DNA of 64,000 nucleotides from Ustilago trichophora (taxonomy: Eukaryota; Basidiomycota; Ustilaginomycetes; Ustilaginales; Ustilaginaceae). The position numbers and the translations under genes were made by a program. The stretch's first letter is position 1; each line of letters begins with the position of its first letter. The notes below the pieces were generated by a model, which was not told the DNA's origin, did no database searches, and saw only the letters and a list, made by a program, of their open reading frames with translations. Below are positions 32,548-42,031 of the stretch, one piece after another. The DNA lies in contig OOIN01000006.1 in assembly GCA_900323505.1 (NCBI GenBank), forward strand, positions 248,001 to 312,000, in the 5' to 3' direction.

Positions 32548-34043
32548 GATGACAAGGCTTCTATCTTGTTGAAGAAAAGCAGCTGGCGAGGTGGAGGTCA
32601 ATCCGGAAGATGGAGCAGGTCACTCGTGAGGAGGAACTGGTGAGAAGGAAGTATGATCGCAAGCAACGGAAAGATAGAAGAACTTTGCGTTGCGTTGGGT
32701 GGGACAAAGCCATACGACACAACCCCTCTCTGACTCAGGAGCCAACTTAGTCTTTCAGTTGCAGACATGACCCACGAGGGACTACAAAGCGGAAGTATCG
32801 GCATGACGTCCTCATCCCTTCTTGTGTGTGAGTAGCCTCAGCGCTCAATTCGTGCAACACAAGCACTTTTCCCTACCCTAACCAAGTATCCTAAAACAAG
32901 TGCAAGCGGCCCTCGACCACACTCATTCCTCACCGCCGAAAGCTCGATTGTTATCTATCCCGCACAAGCTCGGCCCCTCACCTACTCTTCCCACCAGATG
33001 GACCTTATTTGCCATACAATAACAGTCAGTCCTTTGCGACAAACTGATGGAGGGGCCGCTGCGACAGCGGCTGCGGCTCAAGATGCGCGGCATCTCGATG
33101 GCGAATGGCGAGCTTTGGCGTGGTGCCCCGGATGGCGAGCTATCACGTCACGTCTACTCGTCCAAACGCACGTTCGGCTGTCACAAAGTGCCAAAATCTC
33201 AATTTGTGCACTAGTGGCATGAATACAAATTTTGTATTGCCAAATTCAAAATATTTGGGAGAGGTCCTTTTCAGACCCTGCGTTGGGTGCGTTCCACCTC
33301 CCACTCATACCGCCTACCGTGGTACCGATTGGCGGGACGGGGTAAGAAGGGGATCTCAGTACTACGATGGAGATTGGGAGATGGTGAAAGGCTGTTGAAA
33401 GAAAAGATGATGGTGATGGGCAAAGGGGTAAAGACGTGATTGAAGGCCAGGTTAGCATCACGTCCCGCTTTCCAGCTAGTCGCCGTGGCAAGCGGTCTCT
33501 TTCCAACAGACCTTTCCTCGAGGTGGATGGGAGCTGTTGCGCCATCGATCATCGACTTGGATCATTTGTGCCTCTTATTATTGTCTCAAGGTCGTCTGAT
33601 CCTGTGCTACACATTCAGGTTCCCTTCGATTCGAAGGCCAAAGTACGTTTGACCCAAGATTCGACCTTCGGCTCGTACCAGCTTTTGGGATTTCTCAAAA
33701 AGCCCCCATCTGCTCATGTCACCCAGCATCCAGAGATCAAAGTGCGTGATTCAGGAGCTTTCGAGACCGTGCGCACAAGCTCTAATTGACCCGGACATGC
33801 CCATTCTTCCAATCCGGTGCGCATCTGGTGGGGCTCAAGGACAGAGGGTTGGAGATGTTGCCCCGCTCCTATGCACTTTTTGAAGGGTCCCACAAGCAAT
33901 GTTGATCCCACGGTTGAGTCGTTGGATTGCGCATATATACTTAAGCTTCTTGGTACCTTTGAAAGTTCTTGCCAGATCCCCTCCAGCGTGTTCTGCTTTG
34001 CTTCCACATCCAACACAACTCACCCTCCTGCAACACACCAACA
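32548..34043. other. Divergent intergenic region between oxidoreductase and DszC-like genes
   Basis: About 1.5 kb; no coding region recognised. Holds both promoters, with a TATA-like element near 33934 (listed separately) and AT-rich words around 33190-33260 (including AAATTTTG). Confidence 0.5.
33934..33939 (+). promoter_or_regulatory. Possible TATA box of the DszC-like gene
   Basis: TATATA 105 bp before the ATG at 34044, in otherwise GC-balanced DNA. Spacing is reasonable for a TATA box with a 60-80 nt leader. It is a sequence match only. Confidence 0.35.
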
Positions 34044-35378
34044 ATGGCACCTACCGCCACCACCGCTGCCCCCAGCGAAGCCAATGTCGGCGCTGCCGCC
34101 GTCAAGGGCTCGTCCCGCATCCAGCCTGACCCCGAGCTCGTCCAGTACCCTTCCTTCGACAAGGACCCCGTGACACCTGAAGAGGTGTTTGCCCGAGCTG
34201 AGCAGGTCTCGGAGCTTCTTCACCAGGATGAAGCCATCCGTGACCGGGGCAACGTCGTCCCCTACCGCCAGGTGCAGCTTCTCAAGGATGCCGGCCTGGT
34301 CACCATCCTCGGACCCAAGTCTGCCGGTGGAGCTGGCTTGAGCTGGAAGGAGGCCTACCAAGTCATCCGTATCATTGCTCGCGGGGATGGATCGCTTGGA
34401 CAGCTGATCGGCTACCACTATCTGTGGTTCTGGGCCGCTGCTCTTGTGGGTACCGATGAGCAGAGGACGAGAATCGACGAGTGGATCACCAAGAACAAGT
34501 ACTTTGTCGGTGGAGCCGTCAACCCACGCGATGCCGACCTCAAGGTGCGTCAAGATGAGAACAACCCTGACCAGCTCATTTTCACCGGCAAAAAGACCTT
34601 CTCCACGGGAAGCAAGATCAGCGACGTCACCATTCTCGAAGGTGCACTCGACGATGGATCGCACGTGTTTGCCGCAGTGCTGAGCCGTCAACCGGGCATC
34701 GTGTACGGAGATGAGTGGGTCGACACCCTCGGCATGCGCGGTACCCAATCCGGCGGTATCACCATCACCGACGTAGTCGTGCCCTGGTCGGATGCCCTCG
34801 GCTACGCCAACAAGCAATTCCAACCTTTGGGCGCGTACAACGCGCTCAACCTGCCCCAGATCCAACTCGTCTTCACCTCTTTCTACCTCGGAATCGCCGA
34901 AGGTGCCCTTGCGCGCGCCGCCGCTTACACCAAGGCAAACACCCGCGGATGGCCCTACCAGCCCAACCCGGTCGCGCGTGGTACCGACGAAGCCTACATC
35001 CAGATTGGCTACGGTGACCTTCAGGCCAAACTCTGGGCGATCGCATCTTTCATCGAAAACGTGATCGAAGAGGCATCCGGGATTCTTCACACCAACCCGA
35101 GACAGAACATCACCGAGGAGCAGCGTGCCAAGTTTGCCGTGCGTGTCGCTGCCGCCAAGGTCAATGCGGTAGACGTCGGACTGGCGGTGACGAGCCAGAT
35201 CTACGAGCTCACCGGTGCCAGGGCGGTGGCGGGCAAGTATGGATTCGATGTCGCCTTCAGAGATCTCAGGACCCACTCGCTGCACGATCCCATCGCGCAC
35301 AAAAGGGCCGAGGTCGGCAGATATGCTCTCCACGGTCCTGGTAAGGACGGCTGGCCCACCCCCACTTGGTACACTTGA
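34044..35378 (+). CDS. DszC/SfnC-like flavin monooxygenase (acyl-CoA dehydrogenase fold)
   Basis: 444 residues, single exon, ATG at 34044 in an ACAATGG context. The acyl-CoA-dehydrogenase fold is seen in the N-terminal helical part (LLKDAGLVTILGPKSAGGAG, ARGDGSLGQLIGYHYLWFW), the middle barrel (ITKNKYFVGGAVNPRD, KKTFSTGSKISDVTILEGA, DTLGMRGTQSGGITITDV) and the C-terminal helices (YELTGARAVAGKYGFDVAFR). The closing DLRTHSLHDPIAHKRAEVGR is typical of the DszC/SoxC/SfnC flavin-dependent monooxygenases, which use reduced FMN and oxygen on organosulfur compounds, rather than of CoA dehydrogenases. It may scavenge sulfur from sulfones or dibenzothiophene-like compounds; that is inference. Codon use is rich in C-ending codons, suggesting good expression. 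No Dsz partners are in the window. Confidence 0.85.
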   Translation: MAPTATTAAPSEANVGAAAVKGSSRIQPDPELVQYPSFDKDPVTPEEVFARAEQVSELLHQDEAIRDRGNVVPYRQVQLLKDAGLVTILGPKSAGGAGLSWKEAYQVIRIIARGDGSLGQLIGYHYLWFWAAALVGTDEQRTRIDEWITKNKYFVGGAVNPRDADLKVRQDENNPDQLIFTGKKTFSTGSKISDVTILEGALDDGSHVFAAVLSRQPGIVYGDEWVDTLGMRGTQSGGITITDVVVPWSDALGYANKQFQPLGAYNALNLPQIQLVFTSFYLGIAEGALARAAAYTKANTRGWPYQPNPVARGTDEAYIQIGYGDLQAKLWAIASFIENVIEEASGILHTNPRQNITEEQRAKFAVRVAAAKVNAVDVGLAVTSQIYELTGARAVAGKYGFDVAFRDLRTHSLHDPIAHKRAEVGRYALHGPGKDGWPTPTWYT

Positions 35379-35621
35379 TGTCCGTGTGACAGGCACCTAT
35401 TTCCTTTTCTCTGTTGTGATTGACTCTTCCTTGAACCCACGATTCAGTCGCGTGAAATGTGGGTGCGTTGCGGTGATTGATGTCTTACGTTGAAGCATGA
35501 CGTGATAGAAATACAGAGTGTGCACATGTGGTGGAGTAATCGACAGCAGAGCGCTGAGATCTCAGTTGCAATAGTGTTTCGATAGATGTGGGTATACTGG
35601 AGCTGTTGGCGTGATGGAAGT

Positions 35622-36464
35622 TCAAGCTTTTTGAGGAACCTTGTTCTCGGTCTTGGCCTTCTTGTCAACCTTCTTGACAGATTTTTGCGCATTTGCGTCC
35701 TTGTTGTCTCCATTCGCCTCTTTGTCGCCATCCATTTCGCCATTGGCTGCCTTCTGAGCCTTCCTTTTGAGTGCCTGCTCCTTCTTCTTCTGGCGGAACT
35801 CGGCGGCCTTTTGCTTCTTGGCCAGTGCTCGCTTGCTTGGTGGAGCCTCGGAAAGCTTCTTCTTTTCGAGCTCGTCCTGTTCAGCCTTCCAAGCGTCCAT
35901 CTGGTCGACAGCATCTCTTGCGTCGATGGCCTTGCGTTGGGTCTCGGAAAGCTGGTCCTGGACGTAACGTTGGAAGCGCTCCATGCGGCGTTTGTGAGCC
36001 TTGCCTTCGAGGTGGGCGGTGACGAGATGAGCATCCTTGAGCACGGCAGCTTCGCAGATAACGCAGCGAGAAGCAAAGACACCATGTTTCTTCTCGCCTT
36101 CGGTGGGGACGTAGATGGGGTCCTGAATGGCGTCTTCTATTGAGACCTGAGCAGCGGCTTCCTCATCCTCTTCCTCTTCCTCCTCCTCTTCTGCTTCGTC
36201 ATCGTCCCTTTTGGAGCGTTTGCGCTTCGAGCCTGCTTTTGCATCTCCTTCAGCGTCCTCTCCATCTTGATCTGATTCTTTGTCGTCGTCATTGTCGTCG
36301 TCATCGCTGTCTTGCTCTTCCTCCCCGTCGGAATCCTCGCCCTCGGAGCTGGACGACTCATCCACGAGCCTGTCGATGCCAATAGCAGTGTCGTCGCCAG
36401 TCAAATCTTTGAGATCGTCCGCATCGGCCTTTTTGCTAGTGGCTTTTGCCACACGTTTGAACAT
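35622..36464 (-). CDS. Acidic nuclear-type protein with a U1-like C2H2 zinc finger
   Basis: 280 residues, one exon, ATG at 36464. The N-terminal half is a long Asp/Glu/Ser-rich tract (SSSSEGEDSDGEEEQDSDDD) interrupted by a basic patch (KAGSKRKRSKRDDD) that could direct nuclear import. A single finger, CVICEAAVLKDAHLVTAHLE then GKAHKRRMERF, has the C-x2-C...H-x5-H spacing of U1/matrin-type double-stranded-RNA-binding fingers. The C-terminal third is Lys/Ala-rich coiled helix (KRALAKKQKAAEFRQKKKEQ). Such composition is common in nucleolar and ribosome-biogenesis factors, but I cannot name an orthologue. It is divergent from PLC1 (606 bp) and convergent with the DszC-like gene (243 bp). Confidence 0.8.
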   Translation of the reverse strand: MFKRVAKATSKKADADDLKDLTGDDTAIGIDRLVDESSSSEGEDSDGEEEQDSDDDDNDDDKESDQDGEDAEGDAKAGSKRKRSKRDDDEAEEEEEEEEDEEAAAQVSIEDAIQDPIYVPTEGEKKHGVFASRCVICEAAVLKDAHLVTAHLEGKAHKRRMERFQRYVQDQLSETQRKAIDARDAVDQMDAWKAEQDELEKKKLSEAPPSKRALAKKQKAAEFRQKKKEQALKRKAQKAANGEMDGDKEANGDNKDANAQKSVKKVDKKAKTENKVPQKA

Positions 36465-37070
36465 ATTTGGCTAAGAGCGATGCTGTAATGGAAGTAATGG
36501 TGAGGGTGTTTGGGTGAGGAAGGAAGTTGAACCCTGAAATGGCAAAAAAAAAAAAAAAAGTTGCAGCGCAAAAAAAAATCCAAATAGAGAGAGAGAGAGA
36601 GAGTCGTGTGCCGAATTCCGGCTCTGTTCCTACATCGGGAGAGGGAAGAGGAGCGCGTATCGGGAAGCAGATAAAGCGTGTTTCCTTGGCCCAAAGAATC
36701 TTGGCTGTGCATTCTCCACTCTCTCTTTTCTCTCGGGAAAAGTGAAAAGGATGCACGGATGCTGCATGCTCCAAGTTCCGCTTTCACCTTTGCCTTTTGT
36801 CCTCACACCGAGTCACGGCTTCCCGTTGCCTCTGGGTTACAATTGGACCTTATCTTGGCACCATCATTGACACACTAGTACACGGCGGCTGACAGACATG
36901 CTCGGCCCACCATCCTTCTGCTGGTCATCCAGAAGCAGCATATAAGTGCAACAGGCTCACGCACGCAGCCAACCACCTCGCACAAGGATTCAGGTCCATC
37001 TATTACCAGGAATTGTTTGCTGGACTCCCGGACACATAGGCTGTATGCGGCCGGCTCATAATCTTCTACA
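36465..37070. other. Divergent promoter between zinc-finger and PLC genes
   Basis: 606 bp with A runs near 36543-36576 (A16 and A8-type) and a (GA)n repeat at 36585-36603 close to the zinc-finger gene. No gene recognised. Confidence 0.55.
36585..36603 (+). repeat. (GA)n microsatellite
   Basis: About nine GA units, ~120-140 bp upstream of the zinc-finger gene start, next to A-rich runs. Confidence 0.9.
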
Positions 37071-40000
37071 ATGACATCCAACGACCAGCATACTGCTGCC
37101 GAAAAGGCCGCCAACCATGCGATTCGATCATGGCTTCGATCTTTGCTCCACAAACCCTCGGATCCAGTTGCAGAATTGTCAGCCGCCGGACCGTCACATA
37201 GCCCTGCTCTTGTCTCACCAAATGCTTCCTCCTTCTGCGGTACTGACATGATTTCGTTCCACCATACCATGGAGGACGTAGATCGTCCCATCTTTGCCCC
37301 TCCACCCAGATCCTTCAGCGGCGGCTCCAGTAACGGCTCCCTGTCTTACGAAGCTGCGGCACGCAGGACCGTCGCACAACCCATCGCAACTCCCAAAGTA
37401 GGAGCGTCCCATTCTTCGCAGACGCTGTCTCCTCATCACAGCCTCGCAACCCCGCCAAGTCCCAGTGCGTCTCCCCCAAAAAGCCCTCGCCTCGGACGTA
37501 CCTTGTCTATCGGTGTCGCATCGCTCACAGACAAGCTGCACCATCAGAGAAGAGCAAGCGAAACATATCGTAGGATGCGATCTGGGAGTACAGCGGCCGA
37601 AAAAGAACCGGATCATCTGTCCCTGTCTCGTAGCATATCCAAAACGTTGGATGCAAATGCTCCCCTCGTATCATCACCCCCACCTCTCTCGGAGAAGGAG
37701 GAAGCTTCGTCACTTTCATTCGCGCATCCGTTCAGCGACAATCAACCAACAGGGGAGGATAACAAGCGAGCATCATCTGCGGAGTCAACAGATGTTAGAC
37801 GCACAAGCACTCAGTGCTCGGAAGCTGAGCGCCGAATATCCAACGCCTCCGCAACGCCGAGCGCTACCGGTCCCCCTCCTCCACACAGTCCCACCGCTGC
37901 CAAGTTCTCCTCAGGCCCTTCCACCCAACCTTCGACCGAGAGCATCTGCGAGCTGCTACTGCCGGAGGGTGAGCAGATGCTCAAGGTCACGCACAAAAAG
38001 GTCAAGCCACGCACGTTCAAGCTCGATCCAGATCGTGGACAGATCCTCTGGGAGTCAAAGAAGAACAACCGCGTCAACCTAGAGTCGATTCGCGAAGTCC
38101 GATTTGGGCCCTCGGCTGCGTCTTACCGCACATCGCTCAACATCTCCTCGGCACATGAGCCCCGCTGGCTTACCATCATCTACCAGAATGGCGGCATCTA
38201 CAAAGCACTTCACCTCATCGCTCTCACCGATGCGTCTCTTTCACGCTGGCGCACAAGCCTTCTCCACCTCCAGTCGCTACGCAGGGAGCTCATCGGAGCG
38301 GTGGGCGCTTCTTCGAGCATCGAGCATCGTCGTCATCTCTGGATGCGGCACCACTGGAAGGATGCCGACCAGTCCAACGATGAAAAGCTTTCGATCGACG
38401 AAGTCATGCAGCTCTGCCGTCGTCTAGGCATCGAGTCCAACAAAGCACATCTTCGGCGCTGCTTCAACCTCGCCGACTGGCGCAACCGTGGCTACCTCGA
38501 CTTTCAAGACTTTCAGCACTTCGTCTCTCTCCTCAAGCAAAGAGCCGATGTACAAGGCATCTTTGCTGCCTGGGCCGATCAGCCACTTGATCAGCCTATT
38601 CGAAGCTCCTCGTCCAGCTCTGTCCCCAATTCCGAGCAAGATATCTCGGTCCCGCCCACGTCAATCGAGCACCGCTCCAGCTCATCCGGTGCCTCGAGTG
38701 CCGACACCGTGCATTCGATTGCCCCTGCTATCACGGAGACTAGCCTCACTATCGGGCCGGAACCGTGCAGGACACGCGCCATCTCCATTGAGAGCTTTCG
38801 CCGCTTTGTCCGTGAAGAGCAAGGTAATCGCGAATTCTCGGACAGCCAGATCGACGACCTTTTCCGCAGACATTGCAACAGTCGACTCTCGACTTCACAT
38901 AACGCCGGTGCCGCGAACGAGAAGGTACAGATGGACTACGATGGCTTTCTTGACTTTCTGTCTTCCTCGGACAATCCGCCTTTGCTTGATCAACTTCCAC
39001 TCTTCTCTACCATGGTGTCGGACCCTGTTGACATGCCCGTGACGGGCAAGCCTGCATGCAGCCCCTCAACAGAAGCTGTGCAGACATGCGACCCGCAGTC
39101 AAAATCTCCACAGCAGGAGCAACAGAGTACTCCGTCTCGGGCCTTTGCTAACACCACCGAGGAGCTGATCGCAGCAGGCGCCAGCGACTCGATGGCAAAT
39201 ACAAGAAAGGTTGCGGCGCACTTGCGCAAGTCGACCGTCCAACACGACATGACGCGTCCACTGTGCGAGTACTACATCAGTTCGAGCCACAACACCTATC
39301 TCGTCGGAGGCCAGTGGAAGGGGGACAGCACGGTCGAAGGATACATTCGTGCTTTGCTCCAGGGTGCACGCAGTGTCGAGCTCGATTGCTGGGACGGCCC
39401 TAACAATGTGCCGCAGATCACACATGGACGCACCCTCACCAGTCGCGTCCCCTTCCAGGATGTCATCAGCGCCATCGCTCGATATGCCTTTGTCACCTCT
39501 CCATACCCCCTGATTCTCAGCCTAGAGGTGCACGCTGATCCACCACAGCAGGAAGTCATGGCGCGAATCCTCAAGGAAACGCTGGGCGAGATGCTGCTCA
39601 GCCAGCCTCTCGGCTCCCAGCCCTTGCCCGGCGTGGATGACGAGCTTCCGTCGCCCGATGATCTCAAGTTCAAGGTCCTAGTCAAGGCCAAGAATGTGTC
39701 AGCAGTAGATGCTCAGCGTAGCCAGAACGACAAGAGGATGCTGAGCACGCTCGGCTCATCGACCCAGCAGAAGGATGGCACGAGTGTGGTTCCAGCCATG
39801 GTTCTGGAGCCCCCTACATCAGCGACGGACACAACGACCACGACGGACTCGGAGATCGAGTCGCGTCTAGCGAGCGCCAAACAACTTGTGCGCCGCGTCA
39901 CCAGGCGTGGCCATCGTGGCGAAGCAGCATCATCAGGTGCACCACGAGAGCGAAACGGCGATACCGCCGATGTGATGGGTGCACAGCGAGAGGATACCGG

Positions 40001-41585
40001 TCGTGCCAGCAAGCAGGCTAAAAAGATGATGTCGACGGCACTTGCGTCGCTGCTCATCTACACGATCGGTGTCAAGTGCCGCGGTTTTAACAAAAAGGAG
40101 TCGTATGCGACGCAGCACATGGTCTCGCTGTCGGAAAAGACTGCTCTCAAGATGATCCGCGATCCGATCTCCAACGAGGCTCTGATCAAGCACAATCGAT
40201 CGCATCTCACACGTATCTACCCATCGATGATGAGCTTCGCCCGTCTTCACGCAAGCCGCAACTTTGTCCCGCTCGACATGTGGGCCACGGGATGCCAGCT
40301 GGTAGCGCTCAACTGGCAGACGACCGACTTGGGCTTTGAGCTCAACCAGGCCATGTTCAGCCGCAACGGACGATGCGGCTATGTGCTGAAACCTGCCGCG
40401 CTGCGCATGAAAGAGCAAGGAAAGACGCTTGCTGGCAAGGCTGTACGCTTTAGACTCGATCTGCGCATTGTCTCGGCACAGCAGCTGCCAAAGAAGAGCA
40501 AAGCCACGTCGGGCAAGGATAAGGAAAAGAGCGCCAGCCAGGACAATCGCGAGCCGATCGACCCGTTCGTCGTTGTTTCCTTGCTCGCGCCGACGTGCTG
40601 GGGCAGACAGCCAAAGAGCCTGCTACAGAAGGTATCTAGGGAGTCAAAGGCGTCTGCCGTGGCAGTGGAGCAGCGTGTCGACCCAAGCGATGGCGCTCCT
40701 GTCCTTGTTGATGTGGAAAAGCCAGATTGCGCTGTCGGCAAAGGCTCGTCGGGCACGTCCAACCACAGCAAAGCTTACACCTCGAATGCGGTCGCCTCGG
40801 CAGATCGGCCGGCGTCGTCAATAAAGTCAGCTGATGCTGATGGTCCGGCCGAGGGCTCTCTAGAAGCACCGCCAAAGCTGGAGAACACAGCCATGCCTAC
40901 TGCGAGTCCCGGCGCAAAGGCCAATTCTTTGGTACCGAGTCAACTTCTGAAGACGCCAACTGTCAAGGGCAATGGCTTCAGCCCCGAGTGGAATACTGAT
41001 ATGAGCGTGCTCATTGATGTGCCAGCCGGCGCAAGTAACGACCTCGTCGCGCTCATTGAAGCCAGCAAAGCGTCTGCTTCTGGTGATGCGTTGACACATC
41101 CCGAGCTGGAACGACTCAGCCGAGGTCTGCTAGATCTGTGCTTTGTTCGCTTCGAGATCTTTGATGACAATCTCGAGGGCGACTCTACTGCCACTACAGC
41201 GACGAAGCCCCTGGACGTGAGCGCAACCGCCAAGTCGGCGAGTCCAGCGTCTACACTGGACTCTGCTTCGCGACTCTCGCTGGACTCAAGTACTACAACC
41301 GCCAAAGCAGCGCCTTCCGATCTCACTAGTGCCAACAACGAGGTCGTGAGCGGTGGAAGAGCAAGAGCGGGCAGCGAAACATCCTCTGCGTCCTCGACAG
41401 CTTCGGTCGACGCAGAGAGCGTCGCCGCCTACTCAGTGTCTGTGGGCGCTCTGCAGCAGGGCTACCGTCACCTGCCGCTTTATGACCACCAGTTATCGCA
41501 GTTCCTATTCTCGACGCTTTTCGTGCACTCGAGGTTGCGGCTGGTGGGAATGGTGGATGCCGTATGCCAAGGCAAGCAGTCGTGA
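37071..41585 (+). CDS. PLC1: Phosphoinositide-specific phospholipase C
   Basis: Hydrolyses PI(4,5)P2 to diacylglycerol and inositol trisphosphate at the plasma membrane, in a Ca2+-dependent way. 1504 residues, one exon. After a ~280-residue Ser/Pro-rich leader come a PH-like domain (~residues 285-405, MLKVTHKKVKPRTFKLDPD), EF-hand region (~425-500, WKDADQSNDEKLSIDEV, LADWRNRGYLDFQDF), PLC-X (~726-870) with catalytic histidines in SSSHNTYLVGGQWKG and QITHGRTLTS and the metal-binding VELDCWDGP and LSLEVHAD, then a ~110-residue X-Y linker (Ser/Thr and basic), PLC-Y (~990-1110, CRGFNKKESY, YPSMMSFARLHASRNFVPLD, GRCGYVLKP) and a C2 domain (~1122 to the end). The C2 domain is split by two Ser/Ala-rich insertions. 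Much longer than yeast Plc1 (869); the extra length is low-complexity. Confidence 0.96.
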   Translation: MTSNDQHTAAEKAANHAIRSWLRSLLHKPSDPVAELSAAGPSHSPALVSPNASSFCGTDMISFHHTMEDVDRPIFAPPPRSFSGGSSNGSLSYEAAARRTVAQPIATPKVGASHSSQTLSPHHSLATPPSPSASPPKSPRLGRTLSIGVASLTDKLHHQRRASETYRRMRSGSTAAEKEPDHLSLSRSISKTLDANAPLVSSPPPLSEKEEASSLSFAHPFSDNQPTGEDNKRASSAESTDVRRTSTQCSEAERRISNASATPSATGPPPPHSPTAAKFSSGPSTQPSTESICELLLPEGEQMLKVTHKKVKPRTFKLDPDRGQILWESKKNNRVNLESIREVRFGPSAASYRTSLNISSAHEPRWLTIIYQNGGIYKALHLIALTDASLSRWRTSLLHLQSLRRELIGAVGASSSIEHRRHLWMRHHWKDADQSNDEKLSIDEVMQLCRRLGIESNKAHLRRCFNLADWRNRGYLDFQDFQHFVSLLKQRADVQGIFAAWADQPLDQPIRSSSSSSVPNSEQDISVPPTSIEHRSSSSGASSADTVHSIAPAITETSLTIGPEPCRTRAISIESFRRFVREEQGNREFSDSQIDDLFRRHCNSRLSTSHNAGAANEKVQMDYDGFLDFLSSSDNPPLLDQLPLFSTMVSDPVDMPVTGKPACSPSTEAVQTCDPQSKSPQQEQQSTPSRAFANTTEELIAAGASDSMANTRKVAAHLRKSTVQHDMTRPLCEYYISSSHNTYLVGGQWKGDSTVEGYIRALLQGARSVELDCWDGPNNVPQITHGRTLTSRVPFQDVISAIARYAFVTSPYPLILSLEVHADPPQQEVMARILKETLGEMLLSQPLGSQPLPGVDDELPSPDDLKFKVLVKAKNVSAVDAQRSQNDKRMLSTLGSSTQQKDGTSVVPAMVLEPPTSATDTTTTTDSEIESRLASAKQLVRRVTRRGHRGEAASSGAPRERNGDTADVMGAQREDTGRASKQAKKMMSTALASLLIYTIGVKCRGFNKKESYATQHMVSLSEKTALKMIRDPISNEALIKHNRSHLTRIYPSMMSFARLHASRNFVPLDMWATGCQLVALNWQTTDLGFELNQAMFSRNGRCGYVLKPAALRMKEQGKTLAGKAVRFRLDLRIVSAQQLPKKSKATSGKDKEKSASQDNREPIDPFVVVSLLAPTCWGRQPKSLLQKVSRESKASAVAVEQRVDPSDGAPVLVDVEKPDCAVGKGSSGTSNHSKAYTSNAVASADRPASSIKSADADGPAEGSLEAPPKLENTAMPTASPGAKANSLVPSQLLKTPTVKGNGFSPEWNTDMSVLIDVPAGASNDLVALIEASKASASGDALTHPELERLSRGLLDLCFVRFEIFDDNLEGDSTATTATKPLDVSATAKSASPASTLDSASRLSLDSSTTTAKAAPSDLTSANNEVVSGGRARAGSETSSASSTASVDAESVAAYSVSVGALQQGYRHLPLYDHQLSQFLFSTLFVHSRLRLVGMVDAVCQGKQS

Positions 41586-41929
41586 GCGTTAAGGTCGGTG
41601 ATTTTCACGCCTGTGTATGGCGATTTTTGTTTTCTTTTTTTTTTTTTTTTTATCTTCTTTCAGCATTTAATCACCGCAATTTCCTAAAACTTAGGGAATA
41701 AGGATCAGTTCTCGTCTGTCTTTCTGCTCCGTCTTGCGATTCGCACATACATCTTTTGCATCTTTCCCAACTCGAATGAGTCTACCATGGTGGATTGTGC
41801 ACGATGCTGAAATCCTTGTCACATTCTATCCGTGCTTCACGGCGAATGTCAAGAGCAACGCAAGTTTCACGATAAGAGAGTTGTTTCACAAACTATATAA
41901 TTACAATATATCTGATGCAGTACATGCAA
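41586..41929. other. Spacer between PLC1 and tRNA gene
   Basis: PLC1 3' flank with a 17-T run at 41635-41651 and AT-rich sequence before the tRNA. No gene seen. Confidence 0.6.
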
Positions 41930-42031
41930 GCATTGATAGTGTAGGGGTATCAAGAGTCGTTGCCACTCATCGCCTGCATAGGGCGTGACTACCGATTCGA
42001 CTCGACCGGGGTTCGAGTCCCCGTCAATGCA
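41930..42031 (+). tRNA. tRNA-Gly (anticodon GCC) with a 31-nt intron
   Basis: The ends pair as GCATTGA / TCAATGC (seven pairs) with discriminator A at 42031. The T arm is CGGGG-TTCGAGT-CCCCG, holding a clean B box (GGTTCGAGTCC). The anticodon stem AGTCG / CGACT is separated by TTGCCA, an insert and T, which places GCC at 41962-41964 and a nuclear-type intron at 41966-41996, one base 3' of the anticodon. The A box TAGTGTAGGGG is present at 41937-41947. The D stem is weak (two clear pairs). Downstream T-rich runs at about 42079-42113 can end Pol III transcription. The exact intron edges could shift by one base. Confidence 0.88.

Noticed and set aside
34020..35396. 458-codon minus-strand frame over the DszC-like gene
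   Set aside because: Antisense shadow of a strongly biased coding gene; no family motif and mirrored exactly by the flavoenzyme frame.
30737..41585. A secondary-metabolite cluster around the enoyl-reductase-like and DszC-like genes
   Set aside because: No polyketide synthase, NRPS, terpene cyclase, cluster transporter or pathway regulator is present; neighbours are general signalling and housekeeping genes.
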